Shown here: piece by piece, positions 24,056 to 35,344 of the stretch
Layout: each line of letters starts with the position of its first letter
Position numbering within the stretch: the first letter of the stretch is position 1
Position numbers and translations under genes: made by a program
NCBI GenBank assembly: GCA_025175895.1
Contig: CM045993.1
Location: 63,430,621-63,494,620 of the forward strand
Direction of reading: 5' to 3'
DNA length: 64,000 nucleotides
DNA from: Wurfbainia villosa
Lineage: Eukaryota > Streptophyta > Magnoliopsida > Zingiberales > Zingiberaceae
Notes under the pieces: generated by a model
The model's input: only the letters and a program-made list of their open reading frames with translations
Told to the model about the DNA's origin: nothing
The model's database searches: none

Positions 24056-24420
24056 GATAACACCGCTAACCATGTTTCAACGACTAGACCAAAGGATATA
24101 CTTTTGTTCTGCTTTGGATTGGGACAGTCCTCCTTCCAATGTCCATCCTTCTTGTAAGTGAAGTACTTGCCTTTCGGCTTCTTCACACCTCCCTGAGATC
24201 CTCCCACCACATTTGCTCCATCTTGTTTCTCCTTCTTCTTGCCTTTCGGCTTAGAAGTAGAAACCTTTTTGAGAAACCATGGCTTGAGGATACTCTTCGA
24301 AGAGTGCATACATGTACTTCCTAGCATATAAGACAATATCTAGCTTCTTTTCCAATCAACATTATTTGGGTACAATAAGTTTATTTCCTTTAGTATCACA
24401 ATAAGTGGACTGAAAGACAT
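24056..24420 (-). pseudogene. Copia-4 gag remnant
   Basis: Starts at the ATG complementary to 24418-24420 by alignment with Copia-5, runs through an N-terminal NNVDWK-like segment, then jumps over most of the capsid to a basic region and a zinc knuckle (KYFTYKKDGHWKEDC) in which the first two Cys are Tyr. About 450 bp of capsid is missing compared with Copia-5. Confidence 0.75.
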
Positions 24421-25442
24421 TTTGAAAATCCTAAGAATCACATAGATCATTACTTTAGATTTCAAAAATTTATTGATTCCTCAAAACAATAAAATTTCGA
24501 AATCAACCAACACCTCAAAACACCGAGAATATCGCATGTCACGCAGTGTGGACGTGTACGAATTCTACATTTGCAAGAGGAGGTTTTACCCATTAATTTT
24601 ATTATCTTGTCAACCTTACTTTTTGACAAATAAAATTAATAGTTGGTTCCTCTTTGGCCCTACAAATAAAAGCAATGACTCCGATGGGGATGATACTTTT
24701 ATTTGCATCTAAGTGTGCACCATTACACGATACTAAGGGAATTATTTCGGATTATTTGCCTTACTGCTGTGGAAGTACACACGCTCCAAGATAATTTCCT
24801 ATAACCATTATTTGACCTAGTGATCCGCAAACAAACCCATCCGTAGGGAGGAAGGCACTCAGAGCCGACGCGCAAGTTTGTTTGCATCACTTGTCAAATT
24901 GTAATGGAGCCCGCGGGAATTTATAAAAATATCCCTCTCCCACTTAGTAATTTGAAAATGAGGAATTTTCTAGGCTACGACATGCATATCAAACAATAAG
25001 CAATAAATATGAAAAATAAATTATTTTCCAACTATTATGGCTTTTGACTTCAATATGTCTCCCGTCGCATCGCCTTCTCGTCCGCTACTCCTACGCCATG
25101 TACAAGTCATCCGGAGATCTGAGCCGAGACTAAAACCTATTTTAATTTACATCCATCGATCCTATACTCCACGAGGGAGTGTACATGATATCTAGATCGA
25201 AAGTAAAATAAAATAAAGAGCGGCTAAACAATGCCGTATTTAATTTACCAAAAACTAAATACTAGCCTCGTCAACCCCGAGGATTCAACAAAATAAATAT
25301 TTACACAAATATGGCCATAATAGTCGGATCTTATGCCTGCAACCAAAGAGTTAACTACGCATATCCTACTATTATCCGACACTTATAATATATGAAAAAG
25401 TGCATAAAAATTAACCGAATCCTAAACACAGAAAACCGGAAA
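24421..25442 (-). other. Copia-4 untranslated leader with hairpin array
   Basis: About 1 kb non-coding, colinear with the Copia-1 leader. Strong inverted repeats occur at 24592-24640 (ATTAATTTTA / TAAAATTAAT), 24661-24707 (CAAATAAAAG / CTTTTATTTG around an apical CCCCATCGG) and 24811-24898 (GCAAACAAAC / GTTTGTTTGC plus TGATC and TTTGAC arms). Confidence 0.7.
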
Positions 25443-25459
25443 CCTTGGCTCTGATACCA
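25443..25459 (-). other. Copia-4 primer binding site
   Basis: The minus strand reads TGGTATCAGAGCCAAGG, two bases from the LTR end at 25462. A second TGGTATCAGAGC lies inside the LTR about 29 bp away (minus strand, 25480-25491). Confidence 0.9.
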
Positions 25460-25461
25460 TT

Positions 25462-27427
25462 TGTAGGTTTTGCCCGGAAGCTCTGATACCAATTGAAGGG
25501 ATTTCCCTCGTCGAGTCCGTGAGGGGAAACTTCGCTTCCCCCTCACCTTGGTTGCTTGACTATGGTGATCCCTTCAATTTCCCCGGATTAAAAAAAAATT
25601 AATCCTAGACAAAAGGGATTCCCAAAGCAACCAAGTCATCGTCGTGCTATTCGTTTAGAGAGGTCACTTGAACAAACTAGATGTTCAAACGACCTTCCTC
25701 TATTCTACGAGTAGCCGCGGAATAGACGATGTCCGGATCGCCAGTTTTTGTGTTTATACTCGGGATCCAAGTATTATTTATCTATTTACAGAAATATAAC
25801 ATGCTTATATTTTAAAAACAAAAACAAGCAATGAATAAAAGAGAAAGAAGAATAGGTATACCTCTTGGTCTTCTAATGTATGACCTTCCTCCTTTTGGAC
25901 GTCGTGTGGGCGACGATCCACCAAAAGTCGAAGCTCCTAGATCGCAAAACTTCCTTCCTTGCTTTTCCCAAGCAAGAGGAAGAAGAGAAACAATGTTTTC
26001 TCCTTCCAAAACTCAACTAACAAGGAGCTATCAAAGCCCTTGCCGCGGGCCAACTAGAAGGAGAAGGAGATGGTGGAAAACTACCAAGACACCAAGGGAA
26101 ACCCTATATCTTGTTTCCTCCACCTAAGGAGAAGAAGAAGGGGACTTTGGGCGCCGGCCAAGGCTGGAAAAGTGATGGAAAAGGCTGCTGGACGTTGGCC
26201 CAAAGAGGAAGAAGAAGAGAGAAAGAACCTTCCTTATTTGGTGCCACCCTAGCCTCAAAACCCTAATCCCAATCCTATCTCAAATAGGATTGCTCCTTGC
26301 CGCCCAAACCCTAGCTCTCCTCCTATTCATCATGTAATCTACGACCACTCCCCATGCCCTCCTTTTACAGAGTTAGGGATAAGTCATGAATTAATCTCCT
26401 CCATTGGTTCTAGGGATTTAATCTCAACCGTCGGATCTAGAGATTTAATCTCAACCGTCGGATCTTAGAGATTTGATCTCTACCAATGGATCTTAGAGTT
26501 TTGTTTCTATCCATTGGATCTAAGCTTCATGAGGTGTTAATAGGCTACATTAGGGACCATGAGGAGGATTTGGGTCTTGGCCACCCATGGATCAAGCCCA
26601 CAAAAAGTCCGATCCACTAATGATGATCCAATCGACTAAAGGTTCATGATTGATCTACCTCACCAACCCCCATATGATAATATGAGCTCCATATATTATT
26701 TGTACATTTTCTCCCTATGTTTAAGATCTCAAATGTCCGTCGATTAATTAATTTACTGACCATTAATTAATCAACATCTAACTCCTTGAGCAGTACCACT
26801 CAACCTTTTCATCATGTCGGACCAAGTTCACCTGCAGGGTTTACATGATGAACCTTATGAGCTCCTCAAGGGGACATCATCATCCTAATATATAGGACAC
26901 GGTTTCCTCCTATAATCAACGGCACACCATATAAATAATATCATCCCCCAACTTACCGAGCCTATCGATTTAATCTATAAATCTTGCCCATTTGTAAATC
27001 AAAGAGATGAGTACTAAGTATATGTGTCCATTATTATATCGGGATTAAGAGCATGTACTAAATAATATCTGAGGTCCGATTCGATTATGTAGTCAGCAAT
27101 AAATCGAATGACCTCTATGTCGGTCCTGCTCAATACACACAAAGTGCACTAGTGTTATTCTATGGTCAAGACAAACCAATACCAAATCACACTACAACCA
27201 TTCCGATGATTTGTCCAAAGCCATCTCGGTTGTGAGCCTTTACTTATACTTTTCAAGGGGTCGATAACATCATCTCCTGTGTGACACCACACACCATGTT
27301 ATCTACAATGTAAAGTATGAGACAATATTGCATAACCATAAAAATATGCAAACAATGATCATGTGATTCTTATTTCAAAATAAAGATGTTCATACAAAAG
27401 ATAGACTTTTCAGTATACATCCCTACA
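25462..27427 (-). repeat. Copia-4 5' LTR
   Basis: 1966 bp, the promoter-side LTR. Tandem array at 26391-26521. The TATA box seen in the 3' LTR is altered to TGTAAAAG here (26361-26370), which would weaken transcription. It ends CCCTACA, followed by the target copy CTAAC. Confidence 0.92.
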
Positions 27428-27432
27428 CTAAC

Positions 27433-28550
27433 CATCTCCATAAGAGTCCTATTCCTTTGCTCTGCCTTACCATTCTGCTGGGGTGTACTACGTGTAGACA
27501 GTTGGGATTGAATCCAAGCCTCTGATAAGTAACTCCTAAACTCTCCTAAGAGGTACTCACCACCACGATCATATCGTAGTGTCTTGATACTTTTACCTTG
27601 ACATTTCTCCACATCAGCCTTGAATTCTTTAAACTTGTCAAAGCATTCAGACTTGCAGCGTATCAAGTAAATGTATCCATATCTTGAATAATTGTCTATA
27701 AATGAGACAAAATATTTAAAACCACCTCTAGCCTAGATAAACATAGGACCACACAAATCAGAATGAACTAATTCCAACACATCTTTGGCTCTATACCCCT
27801 TGGTCTTAAAAGGCCTCTTGGTCATTTTACCTTCCAAGCAAGATTCGCAGGTTGGGAAATCTTCTACCACTAATGAACTCAAAGGTTCATCAACTATCAA
27901 CCTTTGAATTCTACTCAGGTTAATATGATTTAACCTTAGATGCCAAAGATATGTTTCGTTCATTTTCCAAGGTTCTTTTCTCTTATTAGATTTAGAAGAT
28001 GAGCTATTTACTTCTATTTGCATCGTGGGAGCCTTTGGTTCAAGAGTATATAAATTTCCTACCAACACAAGAGAACAGATAATCTCCCTATTCCTTTTTA
28101 TAACAACTCTGTCATTAAAAGAAATAGAATATCCATCCAAAAACAATTTAGAAACTAAAATTAAATTCTTTCTAAATGAAAGTACATAAAGGCAATTTAT
28201 CAGAACCAAAGTTTTATTCCTATCAAAAGATAAATAAATATCTCCCGCTGCAATAGCCACCACCTTAGTAGCATTGCCCATATAGATAGTAATCTCTCCC
28301 TCAACTAGTCATCTAGTTTCCTAGAATCCCTGCAAAGTATTGTAGACATGATTAGTGGCTCCCGTATCAACACACCAGGTGTCGATAAATAACACTCCTA
28401 AACATATTTCAATGACTAGACCAAAAGATATATCTTTGATCTGCTTTCGGTTGGGGCAGTCAGCCTTCCAATGTCCAGTTTGCTTGCAAGTGAAGCACTT
28501 GCCTTTCGGCTTCTTCACTCCTCCCTGAGATCCTCCCACCACCTTCGCTG
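27433..28550 (-). pseudogene. Copia-2 integrase core, protease and zinc knuckle
   Basis: Continuation of Copia-2 pol. The integrase segment 27666-27433 holds the second catalytic motif region. The open 182-codon stretch 28281-27733 carries the rest of protease and the integrase zinc domain and ends at a TAG (complement of 27733-27735) after SDLCGPMFI, so the first catalytic Asp is kept. The protease DTG (CVDTGATNH) and the zinc knuckle CFTCKQTGHWKADC are intact. The frame is cut at 28550 by the Copia-5 LTR. Confidence 0.85.
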
Positions 28551-30433
28551 TGAAGGTAGGAAACTTCGCTTCACACTTCAACTCGGTCGCTTGTTCATGG
28601 CAATCCCTTCTACGTCCTTGGATAAAAAAATTTATCCTCGACAAGAGGGATTACCCAAGCAACTGTGTCATCGTCTTGCTATTCGATTAGAGTAGTCACT
28701 TGAACAAACTTGTTGTTCAAGTAACCAACCTTTGTTCTATGAATAGCCGCGGAATAGACGATGTATGAATCGCCGGCTTTTGTGTTTATATTCGGGCCCA
28801 AGTTATATTAGCCACAAAACAAAATATATCATGCATATATAATTGAAAAACAATTACAAACACGTTACATATGAAGATAAATAAGTGATATACCTCTCGA
28901 TCTTCTATTGTATGACCTTCTTCTTTTTGAATGTCGTGTGGGCGACGATCTACCAAAAGTTGAAGCTCCTAGATCACCAATCTTCCTTCCTTGCTCACTC
29001 CGAACAAGAGGAAGTATAGAAACAAGGCACTTCTCCTTCTTTCAACCAACCACCAATCTCCAAGCTAGGTGCTAGCCGCCGGCCAAGAAGAAGAGGAGGA
29101 AAGGAAGTGGACGCCGACTATGGACTCCAAGGAATTACCCTAACCCTTGTTTCCACCGGCCAAGGAGAAGAGATTGAGGGAGTTTGGATGTCGTCCAAAG
29201 GAGGGAAGAGCTTGTATGGGCACCGACCACCAAGAGAGAAGAAGAAGATAAGGAAAAGCTTTCCTTATTTGGTGCCGCCAACCCCAAACCCTAATCTCCA
29301 AGCTTGCCGCCCACCTTAACCCTAATCCTATCTCTAATGGGATTCCTACTTGCCACCCACCCCCTCCTCTCCTGTTATAGAGTTTGGGATAAGCCTTGTT
29401 TTAATCTCCACCATTGGTTCTAGGGATTTAATCTCAACCGTCGGATCTATAGATTTAATCTCAACCGTCGGATCTAGAGATTTAATCTCTACCTTTGGAT
29501 CTAGAGTTTTGTTTTCATCCATTGGATCTAGGCTTCATGAGGTATTAATAGGCTACAATAGGGACCATGAGGAGGAGTTGGATCTTGGCCGCCCGATGGA
29601 TCAAGCCCACATAAAGTCCGATCCATTAATGATAATCCAATCCACTAAAGGATTATCATTGATCTACCTCACCAACCCCCATAAGTTAATATGGGCTCCT
29701 TATATTATTTGTACATTTTCTCCCCATGTTTAAGACCTCGAATGTTCGTCGATTAATTAATTTACTGACCACTAATTAATCAACATCTAACTCCATGAGT
29801 AGTACCACTCAACCTTTTCATAATGCCGGACCAAGTCCACCTGCAGGGTTTGAATGATGAACCTTATGAGCTCCTCAAGGGGACATCATCATCCTAATAT
29901 ATAGGACACGGTTTCCTTTTATAATCAATGGCACACCATATAAATAATATCATTTCCCAACTTACCAAGCCTATCGATTTAATCTATAAATATCGCCCAT
30001 TTGTAAATCAAAGAAATGAATACTAAGTATATGTTCTCATTATTATATCGGGATTAAGAGTATGTACAATATAATATCTGAGGTCCGATTCGATTATGTA
30101 GTCAGCAATAAATCGAATCACCTCTAAGTCGGCCCTGCTCAATACACACAAATTGTACTAGTGTGATTCTATGGTCAAGACACACCAATACCAAATCACA
30201 CTACAACAATACCAATGGTTTGTCCAAAGTCATCTCGATTGTGAACCTATACTTATACTTTACAAGGAGACGATAACATGATCTCCCGTGTGACACCACA
30301 CACCACGTTATCTACAATGTAATGTATTAAACAATATGCATCACCAAAAATATGCAGACAATGATCATGTGATTCTTATTTCAAAATAAAGATGTTTATA
30401 TAAAAGATAGATTTTTCAGTATATATCCCAACA
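28551..30433 (-). repeat. Copia-5 3' LTR
   Basis: Plus-strand TGAAGGTAGGAAACTTCGC ... ATATCCCAACA, then ATCTCCCACTT. Same subfamily as the solo LTR 57027-60330, whose end reads CCTACCTTCA in the opposite orientation. Tandem array at 29401-29530; TATA-like TATAACAG (minus strand) near 29374-29382. Confidence 0.88.
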
Positions 30434-30466
30434 ATCTCCCACTTATACTAAAAAACTATGATGTCC

Positions 30467-32430
30467 TCAAACTGCCATACATCTGATCCTCATTCCCTCC
30501 AAATGCCTATCAAAAGCTCTCGCCGGAAGGGCCTTAGTGAAAGGATCTGTCATGTTATCCTCCGATGCAATCTTGGCCACAACAACTTCTCTTCTCTTTA
30601 CGATTTCTCGTATTAGTTGGTACTTGCGCTCTATGAGTTTACTTGCCTTATGGGCTCATGGTTCCTTCGAGTTTGCAACTGCACCACTATTATCACAATA
30701 AATTGTGATAGTTCTGGGTAAACCAGGAATCACATCCAAGTCCATCAAGAAGTTCCTGAGCCACAAAACTTGTTTGGCCGCCTCAGAGGCTGCCACATAC
30801 TCAGCTTCCATGGTGGAGTCCGCCACGCATTTCTACTTGACACTCCTCCATACAATGGCTCCACCTCCCAAAGTAAACACAAAACCTGAGGTAGACTTAC
30901 TGTTATCCCTATCTAATTGGAAGTCGGAATCTGTATAACCCACAGGGAGTAATTGGTCTGCCTAGTAAACTAGCATATAATCCCTAGTCATTCTCAGGTA
31001 CTTCAATATATGCTTTACCGCAGTCCAATATCCCTGTCCTGGATTACTCTGATATCAGATGACCATGGCCACGACAAAGCAGATATCTGGTCTCGTACAT
31101 AGCATCACATACATGAGGCTTCCTACTGCCGAAGCATAAGGAACGATCTTCATCCCCTCTATCTCCTCAGATGTTCTAGGACACATCTCCTTAGATAAAG
31201 GAACTCCATGCCTGAAAGGTAGAAAACCATTCTTGGAGTTCTACATGCTAAAACGATCCATAATAGTGTATATGTATGAAGCTTGGGATAAGCACAACAT
31301 CCTTTTCTTGCGATCCCTTATAACCTTTATCCCAAGGATGTGTCCCACTTCTCCCAAGTCCTTCATATCAAACTGTTTGGACAACCATACCCTTACGTCC
31401 GATAACACCTTGACATTGTTGTCAATTAACAAAATGTCATCTACATATAGTACAAGAAATACCACTACATTTCCGTCACATCTCTTGTATACACAAGACT
31501 CATCCGGACTTTGAATAAATTCATAAGACTGGATTACCTCATCAAAGTGGATGTTCTAAGACCTCGAAGCTTGCTTCAATCCATAAATGGACCGATTAAG
31601 CTTACATACAAGATGCTCTTTGCCCTTTGCAATGAATCCCTCAGGGTGCTTCATATAGATATTTTCCTCAAGACTTCCATTAAGGAAAGTTGTCTTGACA
31701 TCCATTGGCCACACCTCATAATCCATATGAGTTGCAATGCATAAGAGAATTCGGATAGATTTAAGCATGGATACCGGTGAAAAGGTCTCCTCATAATCGA
31801 TACCCTCTTTCTGAGTATACCCCTTTGCAACAAGCCTTGCTTTGAAGGTCTCAACCTTCCCATCTATTCCTCTCTTTATTTTGTAGATTCACTTGCATCC
31901 AATGGTTTTTACACTATCGGGTGGTTCTACTAGTTCCCAGACCTGATTTGAATCCATAGATTCAATCTCGGCATTCATTGCACTTCGCCAAGATACTGTA
32001 TCTTTATCTTGTATTGCCTCATCATATATCCAGGGATCAGGTTCATGTTCGCCAGGGACCAAATCAGAAGATTCCCCCAAGAACATGAATCTATCAGGCT
32101 ATCTCACAACCCTCCCACTACGATGAGGTATCACCTGTGTATCCTCTATGACAGGCGGTGCAGTGACATGTGGTATATCCTCTTGTACCGGTGGTACTGA
32201 AGATGTGACTTCCCCTTTTATTTCCTCCAGAATAATCTTACTCATGGGCCTATGGTTCATCACATAGTCTTCCTCTAGAAATCTGGCGTTCCTGCTAGCG
32301 ATCACCCTCTGATCTCTAGGACTATAAAACAAATCACCTTTCATTCCTCTAGGATAGCTAACAAACATCCGTACTTCTGTATGAGGTTCCAACTTACCAA
32401 CATCTGCCTTCAGCACATGTGCTGGACTCC
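30467..32430 (-). pseudogene. Copia-5 RT and RNase H
   Basis: RNase H is at about 30480-30960 (broken), and RT segments at 31465-31241 (VLYVDD encoded at 31436-31447), 31768-31556 and 32086-31889. One stop replaces Trp in GCK*IY near 31889. The natural end is the TGA complementary to 30467-30469. The linker between integrase and RT is open at 32416-32099. Confidence 0.85.
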
Positions 32431-33700
32431 CCGATATCCCAATATGTCTTAGACAAGGCTTTCGCCCAGTTCACAATTCTGTGGGAGTAGAAGGCACTGA
32501 TTTAGATGGAATCAAGTTCAGAATGTACACCGCCGTATCTAGAGCATATCCCAGAACGAATCTGGCAACTTAGAATAACTCATCATCGATCTAACCATCT
32601 CCATAAGAGTCCTATTCCTTCACTCTGCTACACCATTCTGCTGAGGTGTGCCAGGTGCAGACAATTGGGATTGAATCCCAGTCTCTGATAAGTAATTCCT
32701 AAACTCTCCCAAGAGGTACTCACCACCACGATCAGATCGTAGTGTCTTGATTCTTTTACCTTGACGTTTCTTCACATCAGCCTTGAATTCTTTGAACTTG
32801 TCAAAGCATTCAGGCTTGCGGTGCATCAAGTAAATGTATCCATATCTCAAATAATCGTCTATAAAAGAGACGAAATACTCAAAACCACCTCTAGCCTAGA
32901 TAGACATAGGACCACACAAATCAGAATGAACCAATTCTAACACATCTTTGGCTCTATAACCCTTGTCCTTAAAAGGTCTCTTGGTCATTTTACCCTCCAA
33001 GCAAGATTCGCAGGTTAGGAAATCTTCCACTACTAATGAACCCAGAGGTCCATCAGTTATCAACCTTTTAATTCTGCTTAGGTTAATATGACCAAGCCTT
33101 AGATGCCAAAGATATGTTTGGTTCATCTTTGAAGGTTCTTTTCTCTTATTGGAATTAGAAGACGAGTTATTAACTTCTATTTGCATCGTGGGAGCTTTTG
33201 GTTCAAGTGTGTATAAATTTCCTATCAATGCACCCGAACAGATAATCTCCCTATTCCTTTTTATAACAACTCTGTCATTAAAAGAAATAGAATATCCATC
33301 CATAAACAATTTAGAAACTGAAATTAAATTCTTTCTAAATAAAGGTACATAAAGGCAATATTTAAGAACCAAAACTTTATTTTTCTCAAAAGATAAATAA
33401 ATGTCTCCCACTGCAACAGTCGGCACCTTCGTGGCATCGTGCAAGTATACGGTAATCTCTCCCTCAGCCAGTCGTCTGGTTTCCTGGAACCCCTGCAAAG
33501 TATTGCAGACATGATCAGTGGCTCTCGTATCTACACACCAGGTGTCAGTAGATAACACCGCTAAACATGTTTCAACGACTAGACCAAAAGATATACCTTT
33601 GTTCTGCTTGCGGTTGGGGCAGTCCTTCTTCCAGTGTCCAGTCTGCTTACAAGTGAAGCACTTGCCTTTCGGCTTCTTCACTCCTCCCTAAGTTCCTCCC
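32431..33700 (-). pseudogene. Copia-5 protease and integrase
   Basis: Open 261-codon stretch (33681-32896): intact zinc knuckle CFTCKQTGHWKKDC, protease motif with DTR in place of DTG (near 33523-33525), integrase zinc domain (WHLRLGHI ... CESC) and first catalytic Asp (HSDLCGP). It stops at a TAG (complement of 32896-32898). The core continues at 32850-32620 (LRSDRGGEYL, GVAE). The TAG and DTR are shared with other copies in the window. Confidence 0.87.
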
Positions 33701-34389
33701 ACCGCCTTTGCCCCAGTTTGTTTCTTCTTCTTCTTGCATTTTGGCTTTAAAGTAGAAACCTTTTGCGTCACCATGGCATGCGCCTGAGCACTCTGACGAA
33801 ATAGCCCCTCTGCCGCCTAGAGTTTTGTTAGAAGCTTCGCCAACGAATACAACCTCTTGTTCATGTTGTAGTTCAGGCGAAATTGCTCAAAACTCCTAGG
33901 TAGAGACTGGAGAATGATATTGACCTGGGTTTCCCCATCGATCTCAGCTCTGAGGACTTCCAACTCATTTAAATGAGCCATCATCTTGAGAACATGATCC
34001 CTCACGGGTGTTCCCTTGATCATGGTGGTCGTCATCAAGTTTCTCATGGCTTCCTGCCTTGCAGCCCGATTTTGGTGTTCGAAATGCTCTTTGAGATTGA
34101 GCATCATGTCATAACCAGTGGGCATGGCTTGATGTTGATGTTGCAGTACATTTGACATAGATGCCAAAATGTAACACCGCACCATCTCATCGATCTTGAT
34201 CCATTTCTTATAACTCTCCTTCTCCTTTTCCCCAGAATCATCTGCAGGCTTAGGAGAGCACTCTTCAAGAAGTACATATTTGTATTCCTCAGCAGTCAAG
34301 ACAATGTCAAGATTCCTCTTCCAATCAACATAGTTGGGTCCAGTAAGTTTATTCTCTTTCAGTATCACAGCAAGTGGGTTGAAAGTCAT
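33701..34389 (-). pseudogene. Copia-5 gag
   Basis: Best-preserved gag of this family. The start is the ATG complementary to 34387-34389 (MTFNPLAVILKENKL); an upstream in-frame ATG at 34437 lies in leader sequence absent from relatives' gags. The UBN2-type capsid runs to about 33817 (VDWKRNLDIVL, AARQEAMRNL, LNYNMNKRLYSL), where a stop interrupts before the basic linker and zinc knuckle. Confidence 0.85.
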
Positions 34390-34546
34390 TTTGAAAGAAA
34401 ACCTAAGAATCACATAGATCAAAACATTAGATTTCAAAAAATTATTGATTCCTCAAACAATAACATTTTAAAATCAATCAACACCTCAAAACACCGAGAA
34501 TATCGTATGACACGATAGTGTGGACGTATACGAATTCTACATTTGT

Positions 34547-35339
34547 ATATGATCCATCATCGTGCTTCTTGATTTGTGTCGTCGCTTGAACAAACTTGTT
34601 GTTCAAGCAACCTAACTCTTATCCTTGATTAGGCTCAGAATATATGATGTACGGATCGCCGGTTTTTGTGTTTATCATCGGGGTCCAAGTAAATTAACCA
34701 CATGCATGATACAAAAGAACTAAAATCAAAACAAACAAGATTTATACCTCTTGTTTACCTCTTGATCTTCTATCGTATGACCTATCCTCCTCTTGGACGT
34801 TGTGTGGGCAATGATCCCCCAAGAGTTGAAGCCTCCTAGATTGCGTCTTCCCGTCCTTGCTCGCTCTGAACAAGGGAAGAACAAAATCCCTTCTTCTCCT
34901 TGCTTGTGTCGACGACGAATCACCAAGAGAGGTTGCCGCCGGCCCTAGGAGAGGGAGAGGAGATGTGGGTGCCGGCCAAGAGAGGAACTCTTGTTTCCGC
35001 CGGCCAAGAAGAAAGAGAAGGAGGAAGTAAGCACCAACAATGGAGAAGGAAGACTTGTTGTTGTCGCCAGCCAAAAGAGAAGAGAAGCTCTAGGTTGTCG
35101 CTGCCCACAAGGAGAAGCCAAACCCTAGGCACCACCTCTTTCTGTCTAAGCCTTCCACGCCAACTCCAAAACCCTAGCCAACCTCAATTTGCTTTTCCAT
35201 CCAAGCCTCTCCCCCTTATTTATAGATCTCGCCCAAACCTCCTTTCAATCGTGTCCGTTGGATCTAGGCTTCTTGAGGGTTTTCAAAGGCTACAATATGG
35301 ACCATGAGGTGGAGTTGGATCTTGGCCACTTAAAGGATC
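34547..35339 (-). repeat. Copia-2 5' LTR, piece 1
   Basis: Matches the Copia-2 3' LTR from about 9800 onward (CCTCTTGGACGTTGTGTGGGC and following). The outer 115 bp are deleted. It is cut by Copia-6 at target CGACC (35340-35344). ORFs 34726-35307 are shadows. Confidence 0.8.
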
Positions 35340-35344
35340 CGACC

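Larger units (their letters stand above)
19072..27427 (-). mobile_element. Copia-4: copia element inserted in Copia-2 integrase
   Basis: 8356-bp element flanked by CTAAC target duplications (19067-19071 and 27428-27432). The integrase of Copia-2 is continuous across the site once it is removed. LTRs are 1965 and 1966 bp; I count roughly 15 mismatches in their first 400 bp, so it is younger than its host. Internal order on the minus strand: primer site, leader with hairpins, gag with a deleted capsid, protease, integrase, RT, RNase H. Defects include lost zinc-knuckle Cys, protease DTG to DTR, integrase Asp to Asn, and stops. Its LTR end carries a captured primer-site sequence. Confidence 0.92.
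28551..34546 (-). mobile_element. Copia-5: copia element, right end deleted
   Basis: Minus-strand element inserted in Copia-2 gag. The 3' LTR (28551-30433), reversed polypurine tract, RNase H, RT, integrase, protease, gag and about 100 bp of leader are present. At about 34546-34552 the leader (ending GAATTCTACATTTG) is joined to the interior of the Copia-2 5' LTR. Copia-5's own 5' LTR and primer site, and Copia-2's gag start and primer site, were therefore removed together by one deletion. The target duplication cannot be tested (left flank CGCTG). Confidence 0.8.

Noticed and set aside
16927..27427. LTR-internal-LTR-internal-LTR run looked like a tandem copia array made by unequal recombination
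   Set aside because: The unit 19072-27427 has its own CTAAC target duplication and integrase sequence is continuous across it, so it is a nested insertion. The LTR subfamilies also differ.
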